Program-made: the position numbers and the translations under genes
Part shown: positions 21,314-32,011 of the stretch, in pieces
How positions within the stretch are numbered: position 1 is the stretch's first letter
How the letters are laid out: each line of letters starts with the position of its first letter
The notes under the pieces: generated by a model
Database searches by the model: none
Told to the model about the DNA's origin: nothing
The model's input: only the letters and a program-made list of their open reading frames with translations
Source: Posidonia oceanica
Lineage: Eukaryota; Streptophyta; Magnoliopsida; Alismatales; Posidoniaceae
DNA length: 64,000 bases
Assembly: GCA_037176725.1 (NCBI GenBank)
Contig: JAZBRS010000011.1
Coordinates: 3,038,001-3,102,000, forward strand
Reading direction: 5' to 3'

Positions 21314-24045
21314 ATGGCCCAGCGCACCGTCGAGACCCCCCCCTCACCCTTGCCTCGGAGGTGGTTCCCGCTCCGGCCCCTCCGGCTCCCGTTTCTAACC
21401 CCTCTGTGCCCTCTGTGACATCAGGCTTTTCCCCTCTGTCGTCTGGGGCACCCCAGTTTGCTGTGGGACAGTGGCAGACGCTCGCTCCTCCTGATCCGGT
21501 CGCCGAGTCCATCTTGATGGCCACTTCACGTGTTCTGGAGGCACCACCGACCCCACCTTCTCAGGGTTTTGTCACTTTTGACCCCCCTTCTGCTGCGGCG
21601 ACTCTCGCCCTAGGATTCCAGTCTCCCGGACAGTCCGGATCTCTTGGTTCTGGTTCCTCGCCGGCACTGCAATTCAGTGTTCCCACTGACGGGACACCTG
21701 AAGAGCAGTACCAGCAACTGATGGACACTATCCAGCGGCTGCAGGGTATAGCTCTATCAGTCCGCCCTCCTTCCCCTCCTATTGTTCCTGAGGTTCCTGT
21801 GCGGCCTGCTCTCGCACATCTTGCATTGCACTCTGCACTTCCGCCTAGACCATCGTCCCAACTGCTCACGGTTCCGACGATGGGGGCACGTATTTCGCCT
21901 CTTGCATCTGCACCACACCTCACACAGCATGCACCTCTGCCACCTGGTGGCCAGTCGTTCGGACTGGTGGGAGCACAGTATCTCGCAGGCCCGTCCCCCG
22001 GCACCGCCCCGGTACGGCCGCTGATGCTCCGTCATCCTGCACCCACCACACAGCATACCATCTATCCTCCCCCTTTGCATCAGGCTCAGAATTCCACATG
22101 CATCCCTCCTTGCACTCCACCACAGCATGGGTATGCCGGCCATCACCTTGCATCACCAGGCGACGTGATGGTGGATCCGGAGGAGCACCTCGGTGCGACC
22201 CAATCGGCATACGTGGTCCCTGCCCCCGCTGCCCCAACTCCTGTAGCAGCTATTCCAGACCCCATCAACAACAGGATGGATGTTCTGGAGAAGGCACTAC
22301 GTCTAGTGCAGGGCACGGACCACCAGACCTACCAATTCCGAGACCTCTGCTGTTTCCCAGAGGCGGTACTCCCCCCAAAGTTCAAAATACCGGACTTTGA
22401 GAAGTATGATGGTAGGGGCTGCCCCATAGCCCATCTGAAGGCGTACTGCGGTGATCTCGCCCAACTCCAGGCGGACGAGAGGTTGCTGATCCGCCTGTTC
22501 CAAAAGAGTTTGTCTGGTCCGGCCCTCAAGTGATTCACCTCGCTTGACATGGCTACGATTAAGACTTGGAACGACCTAAGCCAGGCGTTCTTGGAACAGT
22601 ACTCCTTCAACCTCGATCTGGTCCCAAAGCGCGCGGACTTGATCGCAACCAAGCAGAATCCGGGCGAGCCGTTCGGGGAGTACGTCGGCCGCTGGCGTGC
22701 CCTTGCCTCGCAAGTTCGAGATAGGCCCTCCGACGAGGAGTCTATCGAGATCATCATAAAAGGGGCACAGCCGTCTACCGGAGCTTTGCTTAGCATCCAA
22801 CCCGTCACAACCTTCACTGCTTTGATCCGAGCTGGCACTCGCGTAGAGAGTTCGTTGCGGAGTGGCAACTTCCCCGCGCTCTCTGTGCTTGCCAGGCAGG
22901 CCCCCGCCAGCAACGACGGTAGTAGCAGCAGCGCCATCAACAACAACAGCAGTCTCAACAACAATCGTCCCAAGAGGAAGGATCCGCCGAAGCCCGTTGT
23001 CGCATACGTCAACTCCCCTGCTGCGCCCGTCCGTCTGGCATCCCGGCCTGCCCCTCCTCAGATCTATTACGCACCTGCACCTAGGGCACACCCTACACCA
23101 CAAATCACTACCACCGCTCGACCGGTCTATCCTGCCGCACCGGTTCAGCAAGGACAATTCCAGAGGCCGAGACGGCCACCCATGGAGAAGCGGAAGTTCG
23201 CCCCACTGGTGGAACCGCTCACTGCCGTCCTCCCGAAGGTTGCGTCGCTCCTGAGATTTCCGGAGGTTCGCCCGCCACCAAACCCACTACCGCATTGGTT
23301 TAAGGCGAACCTTTTCTGCGACTTTCATCGAAGCGTCGGGCATTCGACTGATAGTTGTTTCACTCTCCGGAATGCTATCCAGGACTTGATCGAATCGGGA
23401 ACGATTGTGATCGACACGCACGAGGCATCCACTTCTGCACCATCTCATGCACCTGCATCAGCATCTACCCCAGCTAATGTTGTCCGCCGACCCCTGCCGG
23501 AGCACTCCTATTCAGGAGGCGCAGGGACCTCAGGAATTCACTCTTTGTTTCCTTCTGGGTCTCTCACATCTATGGTAGATCCTTCCGAGCTTATCCACGA
23601 TGTTTCTACTCCCTTTCCAGTCTCTCTCTATCTTGCAGCTGTCGCCGGTTTCGAGTCGGGCGTTCACATGATCCGACCGCGCGCCAGGCCGGAGCGTTCT
23701 CCTGCATCAGCCGCCATGCTTTCCCGGGTCCAAGCCCCAATACATCTCCTAGCCAGACCTCAGCCAGAGCTTCCCGTGCACCTACTAGCAAGACCTCAGT
23801 CCCCACCTAGCTTGCCTTCCCAACTACCCTCCTACCCATGTCCTCCTCAGCCTGTAGCCCCTCTCGTGCTCGCTGCACGCGCTCCCGTGGTTATCAACCT
23901 AACCCGGGATACCCATCGCGTACCCTACAGCTACGCCACAGAAATGTGTGCGGAAGTGACGCGATCGGGGAGGGTCTACCGACCTCCGGCACCAGTAACC
24001 AGGCATAGCCACCCAGAACCTGCAATACCATCGCCTCTAGTCTAG
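21314..24045 (+). pseudogene. gag of TE-A (one nonsense codon and an N-terminal frame change)
   Basis: Start ATG at 21314 by homology with TE-B and TE-C (Met-Ala-Gln). A C-run at about 21336-21344 separates it by one frame from the main reading frame. The N-terminal third is Pro/Ala/Ser-rich. The capsid-like Retrotrans_gag core follows (LPPKFKIPDFEKYDGRGCPI to VPKRADL and PFGEYVGRW, 22370-22850), then FCDFHRSVGHSTDSC, the variant zinc-knuckle typical of Tat gag. A TGA at 22531-22533 breaks the core where TE-C has Trp. The frame ends with TAG at 24043-24045, and protease continues in the same frame beyond it. Confidence 0.9.
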
Positions 24046-26460
24046 CCTACAGTCCCGCTACCTTCAGGCCGGCCTCTTGAATCCACCATAACTGAACCTG
24101 TCCTTACAATTGCACCACCTGCTACCAAGAAATGCCAGCCTAAAGCCGACATCACATCCCAGCTCAAAAAGGTTAAGGCCGACATATCCATCTGGGACCT
24201 AATACACACTTCGGCCGAGCACCGCGAGGCTTTCCTTCGAGTGTTCCAAGCCGGCCGTGTATCCCAAGCCATAGAACCTGCCGCCCTGGAAAGCATGGTC
24301 GGGATGATCGCGGAGCCCCAGGTCATCACTTTCACGAGTGATGAGCTGCCTCCGGCAGGGATTAATCACAATCAACCCTTGTTTGTCACGGTGCAATTCA
24401 AGAACTTTCGCATTCCCCTTGCACTGGTCGATAATGGGTCAGGCCTTAACGTCTGTCCCTTGCGAACAGCAACCAAGCTCGGATTCAAGGCCGAGGACAT
24501 TACTCCAGCTGTAAAGGGAATGACAGCTTTTGATAATACTCACCACGACGCTCTAGGGATTTTGATTATTCCTCTGATCATTGGTCCGGTCACATTCGAT
24601 GTGGAATTCTACGTCGTCGACTTGGAACCTAACTTCAACTTTCTGCTTGGGCGCCCTTGGCTCCACAAGCATCAGGTTATCCCCTCAACCCTCCATCGCA
24701 TGATCAAGTTCCGCCGAGGCGACGATGTTATCGTTGTCATGGCGGAGAATTTTGAGAAGGAGCGAATCGAGGCGATTTCCTCTATCTCTTCGCGGACTGT
24801 CCCCTTTGACCCTGAACTTTCGAACACTTTGTATCGCGTTAATCGGTGCGAGTCGGTTAACTTTTTACCAGATCTTGAGCGTGTCAACTCCTTGGCCGTT
24901 CACAGCAACCCCTTTCAGATGGTCGAGAACGTTTGTCACAGGTGGGGCTACGTCAAAGGGACACCGCTCGGGCAACATGGCCAAGGAATCGCTGAACCAA
25001 TCATGGCGGAAGAACGAAGAGACAACGAGGGTCTAGGTTACGACCCTCACTCCGATAAAGGCAAGCGCCCGCAAGCAAAGAATCAGAGAATGGTCATACC
25101 TCGGAGCTTGGCCAATTTCACGAGCGCAGGCATCTTGGACTCAGGTGCAGTTCGAGCCGTAGTGCAGTTAGAGCCGTGTCAAAGCCCTCCGCCACTGGAG
25201 GAGGACTGGGTCTGCGTTGAGGACTACTACTCGGACGAGGAATAGTCGGGCACGACGGGGGCAGTTCAGACTTGTAATGGAAGCCAGCCAAGCCCAACAG
25301 CACCTCGATCAATTTGTTCAGTCCTTCCGACGGAGGATCATGAAGCAGCAGACTTGACAGAACCCTTGGCAGATTTTGCAGTCTTTGATTCTCCTGCAGT
25401 CATGTCAGCAATACCAGCACCAATTCAAGTACAGTCAGTCAGTTCGCATGCAACCATTGTCGCATCAGTGCAACTACCGCCTTCTCAGAAAGGTCAGTCA
25501 CTGAGTTCAGTCAGCAGCACAGCTCAGCCCTTTTTAGAGGCCGCGCCGCAGGCAATACAGCCAGCTCAATCAGTCATGCCCCCCCTTGCCGCGGGCCGGC
25601 AACTTTCATGGCCAGATCCTATGGTATCGGAGGCCGAGCTCTCGTCGTCATCATCAGTCACGGAGAACCAGCTGAGCATCGCGGTCTCCCGGCCCTCGGG
25701 CCTTCAAGAGAGCACCTCTGCCCATCCTCTGACAGCAGCAGTCACTCTGGCAGCATATCCATCTGCAATCCCTCTGACTAGACCATCTGAGTCTCCCTTG
25801 CCGGGACAGTCACAATCAGGCGCGCCTGTGAGTCAGAAGATACAAGTACCAGAGACAGTAATCCATCTCGCAGCCGAGCCAGCGCCTCAGGCCCTCGGCG
25901 CCTACTATGTCGATTCACCTCCAGATGAGGAAGAAGAATGGGCGATAGAAGCCCAAGTCGACTCATGGATGTCTGATTTGGAGCTACTTTACCAGGAACA
26001 GCTCGAATCCATAGTAGAAGACCAAGCACAGCACCAAGCCGCAGAAAGGAAAGGAAAGGCCGTAGTTACGGATCCTCCTCTGCGAGAGGACCCTACCTCC
26101 ATCATGGTCCTAGGAGAAAGCTCAGTGGTGTCGGATTCTCTCAGACCCGACGAGCTCATTACCCTTCAATCCGAGGGTGGGTCTAGTTGGCTCGTGCAGC
26201 ATATGCCTTCCACAAGTACATTAGCAGATTCAGAAGAAGAGGCACCAGTGGATCACACAACAACGGCAACAGAACAGAAAGCAGAATCAGTGACAGAGTT
26301 GTCAGAAATTTCAGTAGCAAAGTTATCAGCAGTATCGGTCACAGAGCCAGCAAAGCCTTCAGCAGTGTCAGCAGAACATGCAGCAGTATCATCAGCAGCA
26401 GAGCAGACGGGAGAAGTTGTCAGAACAGAGGCCGTGCGCCGAGGATACAGAAACTCTTGA
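24046..26460 (+). pseudogene. Protease and linker of TE-A
   Basis: Same frame as gag, after a single TAG. The region begins with a Pro-rich stretch and the block DITSQLKKVKADISIWDLI. The protease core is intact: LVDNGSGLNVCPL (catalytic D-N-G-S), VKGMTAFDNTHH, and LLGRPWLHKHQVIPSTLHRMI. A TAG at 25243-25245 interrupts the acidic patch YYSDEE. A Ser/Ala-rich linker (25246-26460) without His repeats follows and stops at a TGA (26458-26460) created at the pol deletion junction. The product would process Gag. Confidence 0.9.
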
Positions 26461-26527
26461 GGACATGGACCAGGTCGAGCAGTCCGAGCCGGTCAACATG
26501 TGCTACCTCAAGAAGTACTATCAGTAG
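26456..26527 (+). pseudogene. Integrase C-terminal remnant and pol deletion scar (TE-A)
   Basis: The last 24 codons of the pol frame (ending CYLKKYYQ) follow directly on the linker block RRGYRN. In TE-C these two points are about 3.43 kb apart (53186 and 56619). RT, both RNase H domains and nearly all integrase are therefore missing. The remnant is in a different frame from the linker. One or two shared bases (CT) at the join suggest microhomology. Confidence 0.93.
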
Positions 26528-27872
26528 CTGGGAGTAGCCCTTGCGGATCCTTCCTCCCACTTGTCATATCTTCACCACTTGCATGTCTTCGCATCTCTTT
26601 TCACTCTATCTACTCCCTGCTTCACTTCATCCCATTTCCTACACTTCCTAACATTGCAGCACTCCTGTGCATCCTTGCTCATCCTGTTCACATTCCTCAT
26701 CAAATCATACATTGCATTTTGCCCGGTGATGAAAACCGAAGGTGCTTGCCTGCTGCGAAAGGAGTCTCCCGACTTCACCTGATACTACTTAGATGTCTTG
26801 GCTAGTGAGGGAGCCACTACTCAATGAGAACGGGCAAAATGCCCAAACCCCTAAGGACTTACGCCCATTAGAAGAGTGCTAAGTGTTAGTCAGAAAGCAG
26901 TACATATCCCAGCCCAGATGTGCGGAAAAAGAGAGAGAAAAAGAAAGCCAAAAGTCTGTACCCGAAAGACCCTAACGCCCATCTCCCCTGGGGGAGGGGA
27001 TAGCGGAAACCTGCAAGCCAAAAAAAAAAGAAGGAAAATGAAAAAGGAAAAAGGAACAAAAAAAAAGAAGAAAAAAAAAAAAGGAGAATGATAGAAAAGA
27101 AAGGGGAAAGGCCCCATTCCCGCAAAAAAAAAAAAAAAGAAGAAAAGAAAAAAAAAAGGAAAAAAGAAGAAGAGAATGAAGGCAGGCCGCGTAACCCCGC
27201 ACCTCTCACCTACCCCAGAAAAGAGTCAAAGCCCGGGTCGAGTCCTCCTTGCTTCCAAAATAGGAATGAGGAGAGCTCTGCACACCGACATTAAAAAGAG
27301 AGAAGAAAGAGGTAGGAGTGAGTGTAAGTCCTTGAGAGTTTGACATGGAGCCCGTCCTCTCTACACCACCACCAAACATCACCAACATCCTTCCCTCGAG
27401 CGCCACCAACAAGTTAGGAGTCTGAGTAGAGTCCGGTGAGTTAAGGACCGCTCCCTTTCCATACAGCAGGCACCAAAGCACCCCGATACTGAGGGCAAAC
27501 TACACCAAATCACGCGCATCTGCATTTTTCAGTCATCTCCACCCTCTCCGATCATCCTACTCCGCAAAGGCTTACTCCAGCGCTGAGACAGTACCTCTAC
27601 TTAGCATGCGTTGGCACCGTCAGGCTGCGACAATCCGGGGTTCCCGACAGTCCCCGCCACATCAACAGGATGCCCTTATGTTTATACATATGTTCAATTG
27701 CCATAGTCTGAATGTTTACTGCTAAATGTGTTGCACCCATCCCTACCAGTTTCAAAATCTGCTTTCCTATGATGGTTTTGTGCCTATATGAGCTCTGATA
27801 ATTCGCAGTCTTGGCAAACAGGTATCTGAAGATTTTGGGACACCCGTCCGCCTATATTCTGCAATCTGTGCA
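26528..27872 (+). other. Spacer with purine tract before PMD (TE-A)
   Basis: Gene-less. Purine-rich tract at 27020-27187, interrupted near 27110-27123. Candidate splice acceptor AAACAG|GTA at 27820-27821. The same arrangement occurs in TE-B and TE-C. Confidence 0.65.
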
Positions 27873-29075
27873 ATGGGATTCCCCACTTTGGTGACCCCAA
27901 CACACTGTTCTGAAATCCTGCGAGAATGGATCGGCAAGCTTACCAAAGATGACTGTGAAAAGCTGCGCCTGTGGGGCATTCCGACCAAACTGCTCAAGGC
28001 TGCTGATGTAGAAGTAAGCCGCCATCTTCTGTGTGCTGCTGCACGATTCTGGAAACCAGCACACCATGTCTTCCGTTTCGGCAGAACTGAACTGACACCC
28101 ACACTAGAAGAAGTGCGTCGAATCTGTGGTTTTTCCAAGATCCTAGGGCCACCCATCTTCATGAGGCGTGACGGATACATCGCAGTCCTGAAACAGCTGA
28201 CCGGCCTCTCTACCCGAAGTTGCCAGCAGAAACTGATTTGCACCAGCGGGTCCATGCCTCTGCTTCGCCTAGCGTATTTTAATGATATTGTGGAAAAGCG
28301 CACTGAACTCGGAGACGAGCTGTGGCTCCGAGGGTTTGTCACCCGTTTCCTAGGCGAGCTGGTCTTTACTCATGGCAAGGCAACAGTGGCTGTCGAGATC
28401 GCTGAAATAGCACTCGCCGTGGTGACTCGACAAATAGACCTAGCATCGGTTGTCTCGGCAGAAACCTACCGCGGTCTGGACCGCATCTCGCATCGCTGCC
28501 GCCACTTTCATGGTTGCGGAGCACTCATTCAGGTCTGGCTAGCGACGCACACTGAGATAGACCTCCTGCGCCCCCAAGTGCCTGCTTTCGAGGCCTACTG
28601 CAGCAGCGGCCATGCCAAGGCAGTCAAGAGCGTCAAGGAAGAATATGAAAGACTATCGGGACTGACAGATGACACAGTCACATGGCGCATCATTCCTTCT
28701 GCAGCCGAAGCATTCACTGTTTTCTTCAATACACGCGACATGCGTTTGGCTGTGCTACCAGGATTTACTGCGGGTGTAGAATATCACCCTATCAGAGTCA
28801 TGCGTTAGTTCGGCTTCCAGCAGGACGCCTTTGTCGACAGCACAGCGCCTAGGCTCCTTCAAGAATATCCCCTCAGTACAATTGCCCCCACGAAGGAGCT
28901 GGCCAACCTGATGCAGCATGGTGTGCGATCAACAGACATCGCTGCAATAAGAGGTGTAGGGTGTACCCCTGAGTACATCACTGAGGTGCAGGACCTCTGG
29001 CCCATTGACGAAGTCCCGCCGAGCGGTCCCTTGTTCCCTGACTCTGGAAAATCAAAGAAGGCCCGAATCAGCTAG
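27873..29075 (+). pseudogene. PMD ORF of TE-A, one premature stop
   Basis: It has 400 codons like the TE-C copy, starting MGFPTLVTP and ending with the stop at 29073-29075. One TAG at 28806-28808 sits where TE-C has Gln (RQFGYQQ). Conserved PMD blocks: SRHLLCAAARFWKPAHHVF, LEEVRRICGFSKI, FMRRDGYI, TYRGLDRI, and TWRIIPSAAEAFTVFFNTR. The family is the aminotransferase-like plant mobile domain (Pfam PF10536); its molecular role is not established. It lies 3' of pol in sense orientation. If read through or translated from a spliced RNA it would give a truncated 311-residue product. Confidence 0.9.
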
Positions 29076-29457
29076 AGCCATCATGCAGCTGTCGTCTCGC
29101 CTTCCTTTCAATTTGTGCTGTACTCTTTGGCCTGTCACGGACATGTAACCAACAATTCTATCAATGCAAAACTGTTTTGGGCTGGCTGTTCACATTTCAA
29201 AGCTGATCACGCATTCTATGCTCCTCGTCGCTCACGTTCGGAGGCCCCTTGGCCCGACTGATTGCTCGCATGACGCAGGAAAGTCCTCAGCAAACGACCC
29301 AGGCTCCAGAACCTCTGCGAACCCGCGCTGTCAAGACCTGCCACCGGACATCTCCGGCTGAGTCTCCTTCGGGCTGGTACCCCAAACTACTCGTCTGACA
29401 AACACGTCAGTTTTGTCCACCCTTCGCTTTTCTCGATACCAGGGACGCTTCGACCAA
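29076..29457. other. PMD-to-array spacer (TE-A)
   Basis: No gene. It has limited similarity to TE-C 59385-59845, including TTTTGGCCTGTCA shortly after the stop and AACACGTCAGTTTTGTCC before the first hairpin. Confidence 0.6.
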
Positions 29458-29484
29458 CCCCTGGTATCATCCTGATACCAGGGG
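29458..29484 (+). other. 12-bp perfect-stem hairpin opening the 3' array (TE-A)
   Basis: Arms CCCCTGGTATCA (29458-29469) and TGATACCAGGGG (29473-29484) with a three-base loop. TE-C has an imperfect version at 59846-59873 and TE-B a decayed one near 4960-4995. A further GATACC...GGTATC pairing surrounds it. Confidence 0.85.
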
Positions 29485-29515
29485 CATCTTTTCAGACGCC
29501 CCGCGGTATCTCACT

Positions 29516-30275
29516 CTTGTTCTCATCTCCTCTCTGCCGGCCGATAAGTCCGATATCTTATCACCTTATCCAATCAATCAGTCTCATCATTATCTCATCT
29601 CCTCTTTTGCCGGCCGATAAGTCCGATATCTTATCACCCTTTTCCAATCAAGCTCTCATCATTATCTCACCCCCCTTCTTTAGCATTAGCTCTCGTCATT
29701 ACCTCATCCCCCTTCTTTAGCAATAGCTCTCATCATTACCTCATCCCTCTTCTTTAGCAATAGCTCTCATCATTACCTCATCCCCCTTCTTTAGCATTAG
29801 CTCTCATCATTACCTCATCCCCCTTCTTTAGCATTAGCTCTCGTCATTACCTCATCCCCCTTCTTTAGCATTAGTTCTCATCATTACCTCATCCCCCTTC
29901 TTTAGCATTAAGCTCTCATCATTACCTCATCCCCCTTCTTTAGCATTAGTTCTCATCATTACCTCATCCCCCTTCTTTAGCATTAAGCTCTCATCATTAC
30001 CTCATCCCCCTTCTTTAGCATTAGTTCTCATCATTACCTCAACCCCCTTCTTTAGCATTAGTTCTCATCATTACCTCACCCCCCTTCTTTAGCAATAACT
30101 CTCATCATTACCTCATCTCCCTCTTTAGAAGTAGCCTCTCATCATGATCTCATCCCCTCTTATCAAGCAATCAAGCACTCATCAATCAATCATTCAGCAA
30201 TCAATCATTCAGCATTCAAGCACTCATCAACCAATCACTCATCACTCGATCATTCATCAATCAAGCACTCTCAGG
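29516..30275 (+). repeat. T/C-rich tandem repeats of TE-A
   Basis: Two copies of a CCGGCCGATAAGTCCGATA phrase (29538, 29614) are followed by about a dozen units of 36-37 bp containing CATCATTACCTCATCCCCC and TTCTTTAGCATTA (29640-30130). A short CAATCAATCATTCAGC repeat follows (30170-30270). The first phrase itself folds: GATAAG (29543-29548) with CTTATC (29557-29562). Confidence 0.9.
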
Positions 30276-31540
30276 TTGATATCCTAAACTATCAACAATC
30301 AAGCATTCCCAGGCTGATATTCCTAAACTATCTACTCTTAGGCTGATATCCTAAACTATCTACTCTCAGGCTGATATTCCTAAACTATCTATTCTCAGGC
30401 TGATATCCTAAACTATCTATTCTCAGGCTGATATTCCTAAACTATCTATCTTCTGGCCGATCCATGGTTGGCCCGCAGTTGTGTTATACGGCTGACATCC
30501 AGTAACTGTCCCTCGCAATGCCGCTAGGCTGATAACCTAAACTATCAATCTAGGCTGATAACCTAAACTATCGATCTAGGCTGATAACCTAAACTATCGC
30601 TAGGCTGATATCCTAAACTATCTATCTAGGCTGATATCCTAAACTATCCGGCATCTGCATTATACGGCTGACATCCAGTAACTGTCCCTCGTAATTGCCC
30701 TTTCCAGTTGATAGGACTGTAAACTATCGATCTAGGATGATATCCTAAACTATCGATCTAGGCTGATAACCTAAACTATCGATCTAGGCTGATATCCTAA
30801 ACTATCTATGGCAATTACGTTATACGGCTGATATCCAGTAACTATCCATTGCAATTGCTCTTTCCAGTTGATAGGACTGTAAACTATCTCTAGGCTGATA
30901 TCCTAAACTATCGATCTAGGCTGATAACCTAAACTATCGATCTAGGCTGATATCCTAAACTATCGATCTAGGCTGATAACCTAAACTATCGATCTAGGCT
31001 GATAACCTAAACTATCGCTAGGCTGATATCCTAAACTATCTATCTAGGCTGATATCCTAAACTATCTATCGCAATTGCATTATACGGCTGACATCCAGTA
31101 ACTGTCCCTCGCAATGCCGCTAGGCTGATAACCTAAACTATCGATCTAGGCTGATAACCTAAACTATCTAGGCTGATATCCTAAACTATCTATCTAGGCT
31201 GATATCCTAAACTATCCGGCACTTGCGTTATACGGCTGATATCCAGTAACTATCCCTCATGGTTTGCCCTTTCCAGTTGATAGGACTGTAAACTATCGAT
31301 TTAGGCTGATAACCTAAACTATCGCTAGGCTGATAACCTAAACTATCGATCTAGGCTGATATCCTAAACTATCTATGGCAACCATGTTATATGGCTGATA
31401 TCCAGTAACTATCACACACAACTGCGCCTTCCGGTTGATAGGACCGTAAACTATCGTTCCGGTTGATAGGACCGTAAACTATCGCCCTCGGCTGATGATC
31501 CGAAACTCATCCGGTCGATAAGTCCGACAACTTATCACCT
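30276..31540 (+). repeat. GATA...TATC short-hairpin array (TE-A)
   Basis: About 40 units of 22-27 bp of the type AGGCTGATATCCTAAACTATC. Six higher-order markers start TTATACGGCTGA (30484, 30659, 30821, 31079, 31228, 31385). Each unit has a short stem with a similar loop: GATA/TATC, GACA/TGTC (30494-30510), GATAG/CTATC (31465-31483), GATGA/TCATC (31494-31511), GATAAGT/ACTTATC (31517-31536). Stem changes are paired while loops stay close to CC-AAAC. Confidence 0.9.
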
Positions 31541-31918
31541 CCCCGCGCGACTTCGTCCCAAAAGACGGAGCCCCGCATCCCTCTGCGTCTGGGAAAAGGT
31601 CCACCTCTCCCGTCGCGCCTTTGTGGCTTTGGCTATCCTTCGTCTCGTGGCAGGTCTGGACCTCCCGTCAAGCTCCGCGGTGCGCCGCAACGTCCCTCTT
31701 CAGCGTCGTCAGCATCGCCAGCGCCACCCGCGTCGCTTCGGTCCCCCCATCGGTACTAACTCTAACACTAACTTTTGCATTGCATCCGCATTAGCATGCA
31801 TCGCATACATTGCATCTCATCCATTTGCACCTGCGCATTGCATTACGGCAACGATCCACGATGGTCGGCGCATCCGCCGGATAAGTGGCTCACGCCGATA
31901 GCAACCCTCTGCTCTCAC
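31541..31918. other. Spacer between hairpin array and PPT hairpin (TE-A)
   Basis: GC-rich at first, then a GCATT/GCATC-rich stretch (31770-31850) like TE-C 61610-61780. No recognisable gene; a short ORF at 31623-31901 is probably fortuitous. Confidence 0.55.
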
Positions 31919-32011
31919 CGGTCAAATGGGGTGTCCCGTCAACCCTGAGCAGCGGCCTCGCTTCGCTCGGCCTCGCTCAGGGAGGGGCATCTGTTGACAC
32001 CCCACTTTGAC
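31919..32011 (+). other. Inverted copy of the LTR start flanking the PPT (TE-A)
   Basis: GTCAAATGGGGTGTC (31921-31935) pairs with GACACCCCACTTTGAC (31996-32011) with one bulged base. Inside it CCCTGAGC (31943-31950) pairs perfectly with GCTCAGGG (31975-31982), and GGCC pairs with GGCC within that. The PPT lies between inner and outer right arms. TE-B and TE-C have the same design. Confidence 0.85.
31980..31991 (+). promoter_or_regulatory. TE-A polypurine tract
   Basis: GGGAGGGGCATC immediately before the 3' LTR (TGTTGACA). Short compared with many plant PPTs. It is conserved in TE-B and TE-C. Confidence 0.75.

Noticed and set aside
21330..21350. Programmed frameshift at the C-run near the TE-A gag start
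   Set aside because: TE-B reads through in one frame without such a run, so a simple length change in the C-run is more likely.
29164..29361. Small ORF after the TE-A PMD
   Set aside because: Short, not conserved in TE-B or TE-C.
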